Source: Achromobacter pulmonis
GTDB lineage: Bacteria; Pseudomonadota; Gammaproteobacteria; Burkholderiales; Burkholderiaceae_B
Assembly (NCBI RefSeq): GCF_002885955.2
Contig: NZ_POQS01000003.1
Coordinates: 452,881 to 516,880, forward strand
Direction: 5' to 3'
DNA length: 64,000 bases
Position numbers and translations under genes: made by a program. Shown here in pieces: positions 58,697 to 64,000 of the stretch. The notes beneath the pieces were generated by a model. It had not been told where the DNA came from. It saw only the letters and a list, made by a program, of their open reading frames with translations, and searched no databases. The stretch's first letter is position 1. Every line of letters begins with the position of its first letter.

Positions 58697-60559
58697 ATGC
58701 CGCACTACCGTTCCCGCACCTCGACCCACGGCCGCAACATGGCCGGCGCCCGCGCCCTGTGGCGCGCCACCGGCATGAAGGACGGCGACTTCGGCAAGCC
58801 CATCATCGCCGTGGTGAACTCGTTCACCCAGTTCGTGCCGGGCCACGTGCACCTGCGCGACCTGGGCGCGCTGGTCGCCAAGGAAATCGAGGCCGCGGGC
58901 GGCGTCGCCAAGGAATTCAACACCATCGCCGTGGACGACGGCATCGCCATGGGCCACGGCGGCATGCTGTATTCGCTGCCCTCGCGCGAACTGATCGCCG
59001 ACTCGGTCGAATACATGGTCAACGCGCATTGCGCCGACGCCATGGTCTGCATCTCCAACTGCGACAAGATCACCCCGGGAATGCTGATGGCCGCGATGCG
59101 CCTGAACATCCCGGTCGTGTTCGTGTCCGGCGGCCCGATGGAAGCGGGCAAGGTCAAGTCGCCCAACGACGGCAAGGTCGTCGCCAAGATCGACCTGATC
59201 GACGCCATGATCAAGGCGGCCGACCCCAACGTGTCGGACGCCGACGTGGCCGAAGTGGAACGCAGCGCCTGCCCGACCTGCGGCTCCTGTTCCGGCATGT
59301 TCACGGCCAACTCCATGAACTGCCTGACCGAGGCCATCGGCCTGGCGCTGCCGGGCAACGGCACCATTGTGGCCACGCACGCCTGGCGCCGCGGCCTGTT
59401 CGAGCAAGCCGGCCGCCTGATCGTGGACCTGTGCCACCGCTATTACCAGGAAGAGGACGCCTCGGTCCTGCCGCGCAGCATCGCCACCAAGAGCGCGTTC
59501 CAGAACGCGATGGCGCTGGACGTGGCGATGGGCGGCTCCACCAATACGGTGCTGCACCTGCTGGCCGCGGCGCAGGAAGCCGGCGTGGACTTCACCATGG
59601 CCGACATCGACCGCATTTCGCGCAAGGTGCCGTGCCTGTGCAAGGCCGCGCCCGCGACCGACAAGTACCACATCGAGGACGTGCACCGCGCCGGCGGCAT
59701 CCTGGGCATCCTGGGCGAACTGGCGCGCGCCGACCTGCTGGACCTGTCCTGCGGCAACGTGCACAGCGGCACGCTGGGCGCAGCCATCGCCAAGTGGGAC
59801 GTGAACGGCGGCGCGGGCGAAGAGGCGCAGAAGTTCTACCGCGCGGCGCCCGGCGGCATCCCGACCACGGTGGCGTTCAGCCAGGACGCGACGTTCCTGA
59901 CGCTGGACCTCGACCGCAAGACGGGCTGCATCCGCAGCAAGGAAGACGCGTATTCCAAGGACGGCGGCCTGGCGGTGCTGTACGGCAATCTGGCCGAGAA
60001 GGGCTGCATCGTGAAGACGGCCGGCGTGGACGAGTCGCAATGGGTCTTCACCGGCCGGGCGCGCGTGTTCGAAAGCCAGGACGCGGCGGTCGAGGGCATT
60101 CTGGGCGACCAGGTGGTTCCGGGCGACGTGGTGGTGATCCGCTACGAAGGTCCGAAGGGCGGGCCGGGGATGCAGGAGATGCTGTATCCGACCTCGTATC
60201 TGAAGTCCAAGGGGCTGGGCAAGAGTTGCGCGCTGTTCACGGACGGGCGTTTCTCGGGCGGCTCTTCGGGGCTGGTGATCGGGCATGCTTCGCCGGAGGC
60301 GGCGGAAGGCGGCACGATCGGGCTGGTGGAAGAAGGCGACGTGATCGAGATCGATATTCCGAATCGCCGGATTCATCTGGCGGTGTCCGATGAAGTGCTG
60401 GCGCGCCGGCGGGCGGAGATGGACGCGCGGGTCGACGGGTGGGAGCCTGTGGGGCGGGAGCGCGTGGTTTCGCAGGCTTTGCAGGCTTATGCGGCGTTGG
60501 CGACTTCGGCGGATCGCGGGGCGGTTCGTGATCTGTCCCAGTTGAAGCAGAAAAAGTGA
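58697..60559 (+). CDS. ilvD: Dihydroxy-acid dehydratase IlvD
   Basis: 620 residues, the E. coli-type length. Cluster ligands Cys122 ([10 protein letters not shown]) and Cys195 ([18 protein letters not shown], 192-209) are present, and no cysteine appears at about 43-50, as in the [4Fe-4S] class. It dehydrates dihydroxyisovalerate and its isoleucine counterpart in branched-chain synthesis. A terminator follows at once, so it is probably transcribed alone. Confidence 0.95.
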   Translation: MPHYRSRTSTHGRNMAGARALWRATGMKDGDFGKPIIAVVNSFTQFVPGHVHLRDLGALVAKEIEAAGGVAKEFNTIAVDDGIAMGHGGMLYSLPSRELIADSVEYMVNAHCADAMVCISNCDKITPGMLMAAMRLNIPVVFVSGGPMEAGKVKSPNDGKVVAKIDLIDAMIKAADPNVSDADVAEVERSACPTCGSCSGMFTANSMNCLTEAIGLALPGNGTIVATHAWRRGLFEQAGRLIVDLCHRYYQEEDASVLPRSIATKSAFQNAMALDVAMGGSTNTVLHLLAAAQEAGVDFTMADIDRISRKVPCLCKAAPATDKYHIEDVHRAGGILGILGELARADLLDLSCGNVHSGTLGAAIAKWDVNGGAGEEAQKFYRAAPGGIPTTVAFSQDATFLTLDLDRKTGCIRSKEDAYSKDGGLAVLYGNLAEKGCIVKTAGVDESQWVFTGRARVFESQDAAVEGILGDQVVPGDVVVIRYEGPKGGPGMQEMLYPTSYLKSKGLGKSCALFTDGRFSGGSSGLVIGHASPEAAEGGTIGLVEEGDVIEIDIPNRRIHLAVSDEVLARRRAEMDARVDGWEPVGRERVVSQALQAYAALATSADRGAVRDLSQLKQKK

Positions 60560-60590
60560 TCTTCTGATCGTTGCTCTGGTTTCTTGATCT

Positions 60591-60618
60591 CGGCGCCATT
60601 TTTTGGCGCCGTTTTTTT
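60591..60618 (+). terminator. Intrinsic terminator of ilvD
   Basis: CGGCGCC (60591-60597) pairs perfectly with GGCGCCG (60605-60611) around a seven-base loop, and seven Ts follow (60612-60618). It is the clearest rho-independent terminator in the window, 32 bases after the ilvD stop. Confidence 0.85.
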
Positions 60619-60650
60619 ATTTGGCGGGTGGTTCTTTATAGGTCGCCCGA

Positions 60651-60798
60651 CGGCGTGGGTGGCGTGGCTGCTCGCGCCCACGATTGCGGTCCGGAGCGTT
60701 CGCTCCGGACTGCCCCTTCGTCATCCTCGTCCGCCTTCGGCTCCCTACGGATTCCCTCGGGCGCATCGAGGTTGCTCGCAGCCACGCCACCCACGCCG
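60651..60798. repeat. Nested inverted repeats in the ilvD-LysR gap
   Basis: A 21-base arm (60651-60671, beginning CGGCGTGGGTGGCG) recurs exactly inverted at 60778-60798. Inside it, GTCCGGAGCG (60689-60698) and CGCTCCGGAC (60701-60710) make a second perfect ten-base stem. Both strands are open for short stretches here, but that follows from GC-rich symmetry and not from coding. Confidence 0.75.
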
Positions 60799-60866
60799 CC
60801 GGGCTGCCGCCGTCTTGGCTTGCCGCGCTGTTGGAGCTGGGTTCAGTGGCGATTCTTGCAATGCCC

Positions 60867-60900
60867 GCCGAGTTTGGCCGCCCGGGCGGCCAAACTCGGC
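60867..60900. repeat. 34-bp perfect palindrome
   Basis: Positions 60867-60900 read the same on both strands without a single mismatch; the arms are GCCGAGTTTGGCCGCCC and its complement, meeting at a CCCGGG centre. It has no loop and no T-run, so it is not a standard terminator. Confidence 0.85.
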
Positions 60901-60973
60901 ATACAGGGTTTCCTGCATCGTGACGGTGTGCGCTGGCGCGCCTGCGTAGGCTCACCGGCTTGTGTGGGGTGGT

Positions 60974-61036
60974 GATGGATGGCGCGCGGCAGGCGGTATT
61001 TTTCTTGGGGACGGTGTCTCGCGCGCGCCATCCATC
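60974..61036. repeat. Third inverted-repeat pair of the ilvD-LysR gap
   Basis: GATGGATGGCGCGCG (60974-60988) and its exact complement CGCGCGCCATCCATC (61022-61036) enclose 33 bases that include a TATTTTTCTTGG stretch. With the two repeats before it this makes three separate hairpin-forming units in about 390 bases. The rest of 60560-61194 shows no supportable gene. Confidence 0.7.
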
Positions 61037-61194
61037 CGGCGGCGGGGTTAAATTGGCGATTGTTCGATGGCGCGCAGCGCGATCGCCGGACGCAAGATAC
61101 CGCGTATGCCCGAAGAGGCCGCCGTGCCGGGCGCGTAAGAATTCAACTACAAGCCTCCTTCAATGCCCACTCTCGAAAACCAAGGAGCCATCCT

Positions 61195-62076
61195 ATGTCT
61201 CTGAATTCTGATGCTTTGCGGTTGTTTCTGGGCGTGGTGGATGCGGGTTCGCTGAGCGCGGCCGCGGAGGTGCTGGGGCATACGGCTTCGGGGGTCAGCC
61301 GCGGGTTGTCGCGGCTGGAAGAGGACCTGGGCGTCATGCTGCTGAACCGGACCACGCGGCGGATGGATCTGACCGAGGAGGGCAAGCATTTTCTTCCCAA
61401 GGCGCGGCAGATCGTGGCTTCGCTGGAAGAGGCCGAGGAATGCATGCGCAAGGTGCATCAGCGGCCTGCGGGGCGCTTGCGGGTGGATGCTTCGGTGCCG
61501 GTGATGCTGCATTGCGTGGTGCCGCATGTGGGGGATTTTCGGCGGGAATATCCGGGGATTTCGCTGGAGCTGACCAGCAATGACCGCATCGTGGATCTGA
61601 TGGAGCATCGCACGGATGTGGCGTTGCGCATGGGGCCGTTGACCGATTCCTCGCTGCATGCGCGCACGCTGCGGCCGTCGCCGCGCTGGGTGATGGCCAG
61701 TCCGGATTACGTGGCGCGGCGCGGCGCGCCGGAGCGGGTGGAGGATCTGGCGGGGCATGAGGTGCTGGGGTTCACGCAGCCCGAGAGCCTGAACGTGTGG
61801 CCCTTGCGGCATGCGGGAGGCAACAGCTTTCTGGCGGTGCCCACGCTGGCGACTTCCAGCGGCGAGACGCAGCGGCAGCTGGCGTTGCGCGGCGTGGGCA
61901 TCGCCTGTCTGTCGGACTTCGTCGTGCGCGACGACATCAAGGCCGGCAGGCTGCTGCGGTTGATGGAGTCGGAGTACTCCGACTATCTGCAGCCCATGCA
62001 CGCGGTGTATCACCGCAACACGCAGCTGTCGCGGCGTATCGCGTGCTTTCTGGATTTCATCGCGGCGCGCCTGTGA
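61195..62076 (+). CDS. LysR-family transcriptional regulator (AaeR/DsdC-like group)
   Basis: 293 residues from MSLNSDALR, with CAAGGAG seven bases ahead. The frame is open 72 codons further upstream into the repeat region but that part is not conserved-looking. Helix-turn-helix at about 3-62 (GSLSAAAEVLGHTASGVSRGLSRLEEDLG), then an effector domain from about 90. It converges on the dihydrolipoyl dehydrogenase gene, with 19 bases between. Its target is not evident. Confidence 0.88.
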   Translation: MSLNSDALRLFLGVVDAGSLSAAAEVLGHTASGVSRGLSRLEEDLGVMLLNRTTRRMDLTEEGKHFLPKARQIVASLEEAEECMRKVHQRPAGRLRVDASVPVMLHCVVPHVGDFRREYPGISLELTSNDRIVDLMEHRTDVALRMGPLTDSSLHARTLRPSPRWVMASPDYVARRGAPERVEDLAGHEVLGFTQPESLNVWPLRHAGGNSFLAVPTLATSSGETQRQLALRGVGIACLSDFVVRDDIKAGRLLRLMESEYSDYLQPMHAVYHRNTQLSRRIACFLDFIAARL

Positions 62077-62095
62077 GGCGCGCCGCCAGGGCCGT

Positions 62096-63493
<1,398 letters not shown>

Positions 63494-63501
63494 GGCGGGG
63501 C

Positions 63502-64000
63502 TCACAGCAGGATGCGCACGGGGTTTTCGAGCAGCTTGCGCAAGGCCGCCAGCCAGCGTGCGCCCACGGCGCCGTCCACCACCCGGTGGTCGGCCGACAG
63601 GGTCACGGTCATGACGGAGGCGACGGCCAGCGCGCCGTTCTCGTCCACCACCGGGCGGCGCTCGGCCGCGCCCACCGCCAGGATGGCGGCCTGCGGCGGG
63701 TTGATGATGGCCGCGAACTGGCCGATGCCGTACATGCCCAGGTTGCTCACCGTCAGCGAGCCGCCGGTGAATTCCTCGGGCTTCAGGCGGTTGACCTTGG
63801 CGCGGGCGGCCAGCTCGACGATTTCTCCGGCGATGGCCGACAGCGGCTTCACGTCGGCGTCGCGCACGATGGGCGTGACCAGTCCGCCGTCGGTGGCCAC
63901 CGCCACCGAGATGTCGGCGCCGGCGTGGTATTCGACGGCATCCTCGTGCCAGCTGGCGTTGACCTCGGGCACTTCGCGCAGGGCCAGCGCGGCGGCGCGC
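63502..64000 (-). CDS. 2-oxoacid dehydrogenase E2 acyltransferase, C-terminal part
   Basis: The last 166 residues of an E2 catalytic domain, open to the window edge. It shows DISVAVATDGGLVTPIVRDAD, FTGGSLTVSNLGMYGIGQFAAIINPPQAAIL and the catalytic DHRVVDGAVG, in which His and Asp drive acyl transfer to CoA, and it ends in NPVRILL. Lipoyl and E1/E3-binding domains would lie outside. Which complex (pyruvate, acetoin, branched-chain) cannot be told from this portion. Confidence 0.9.
   Translation of the reverse strand, partial: RAAALALREVPEVNASWHEDAVEYHAGADISVAVATDGGLVTPIVRDADVKPLSAIAGEIVELAARAKVNRLKPEEFTGGSLTVSNLGMYGIGQFAAIINPPQAAILAVGAAERRPVVDENGALAVASVMTVTLSADHRVVDGAVGARWLAALRKLLENPVRILL

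Noticed and set aside
60584..60949. Open frames of about 80-120 codons on both strands in the ilvD-lysR gap.
   Set aside because: Mirror-image peptides (SHATHA on both strands) arise from the inverted repeats; no ribosome site or family resemblance.

Overview
The window is very GC-rich, densely coded bacterial chromosome. It looks like a betaproteobacterium of the Burkholderiales, most likely Alcaligenaceae (Bordetella or Achromobacter type). The grounds are an orphan Bug-type tripartite tricarboxylate transporter binding protein, metX overlapping metW, the ubiE/ubiJ/ubiB arrangement, a stand-alone heptose-1-phosphate adenylyltransferase, and the many LysR and GntR regulators. I see no rRNA, tRNA, CRISPR array, phage or insertion sequence. 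Nearly all genes are intact. The clear exception is a leuA-type gene cut off at its 3' end.

Layout. (1) 1-189: end of an AEC-type permease. (2) 253-5713: two 2-hydroxyacid dehydrogenases, a Bug binding protein and a SuyA/SuyB-like lyase pair, divergent from a GntR regulator; best read as a sulfolactate catabolic operon. (3) 5836-9028: metX, metW and an AmpG-like permease. (4) 9078-10809: a double-domain universal stress protein with an FNR-type box upstream, and a TRIC-type channel. (5) 10913-14535: GntR/FCD regulator, 5-oxoprolinase pxpA/C/B and a VOC protein. (6) 14643-16732: LysR regulator and serA. (7) 16853-22689: periplasmic copper resistance genes with copRS. (8) 22741-24753: phoBR. 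(9) 24946-30850: ubiE, a Tim44-like protein, ubiJ, ubiB, a di-iron ferritin-like protein and rfaE2. (10) 30876-34688: a TolC-type outer-membrane protein, a Pcm-like methyltransferase, thiD and thiG. (11) 34825-41970: btuF and btuB behind a cobalamin riboswitch, divergent from B12-dependent metH. (12) 41990-53940: amidase, methyltransferase, MmyB-type regulator, a long inverted repeat, mutY, a fused indolepyruvate oxidoreductase, ppc and queC. (13) 53957-60559: MFS permease, GNAT, LysR, truncated leuA, AraC and ilvD. (14) 60560-61194: a gene-free stretch full of inverted repeats. (15) 61195-64000: LysR, dihydrolipoyl dehydrogenase and the end of an E2 acyltransferase.

Links between blocks. Methionine synthesis (metX/metW, metH) is tied to B12 uptake (btuB/btuF), and the uptake side carries its own B12 sensor. 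Phosphate sensing (phoBR) may reach into the ubi block, because PhoB-box-like 11-bp-period repeats lie both upstream of phoB and upstream of the di-iron gene. The copper genes have a CopR/CusR-type palindrome at the 3' end of copS, just ahead of the structural genes. The most rewarding places for a second look are the putative sulfolactate operon with its 36-bp operator-like palindrome, the di-iron gene with its Pho-box-like repeats, the leuA truncation, and the two inverted-repeat elements at 45216-45363 and about 60650-61040.
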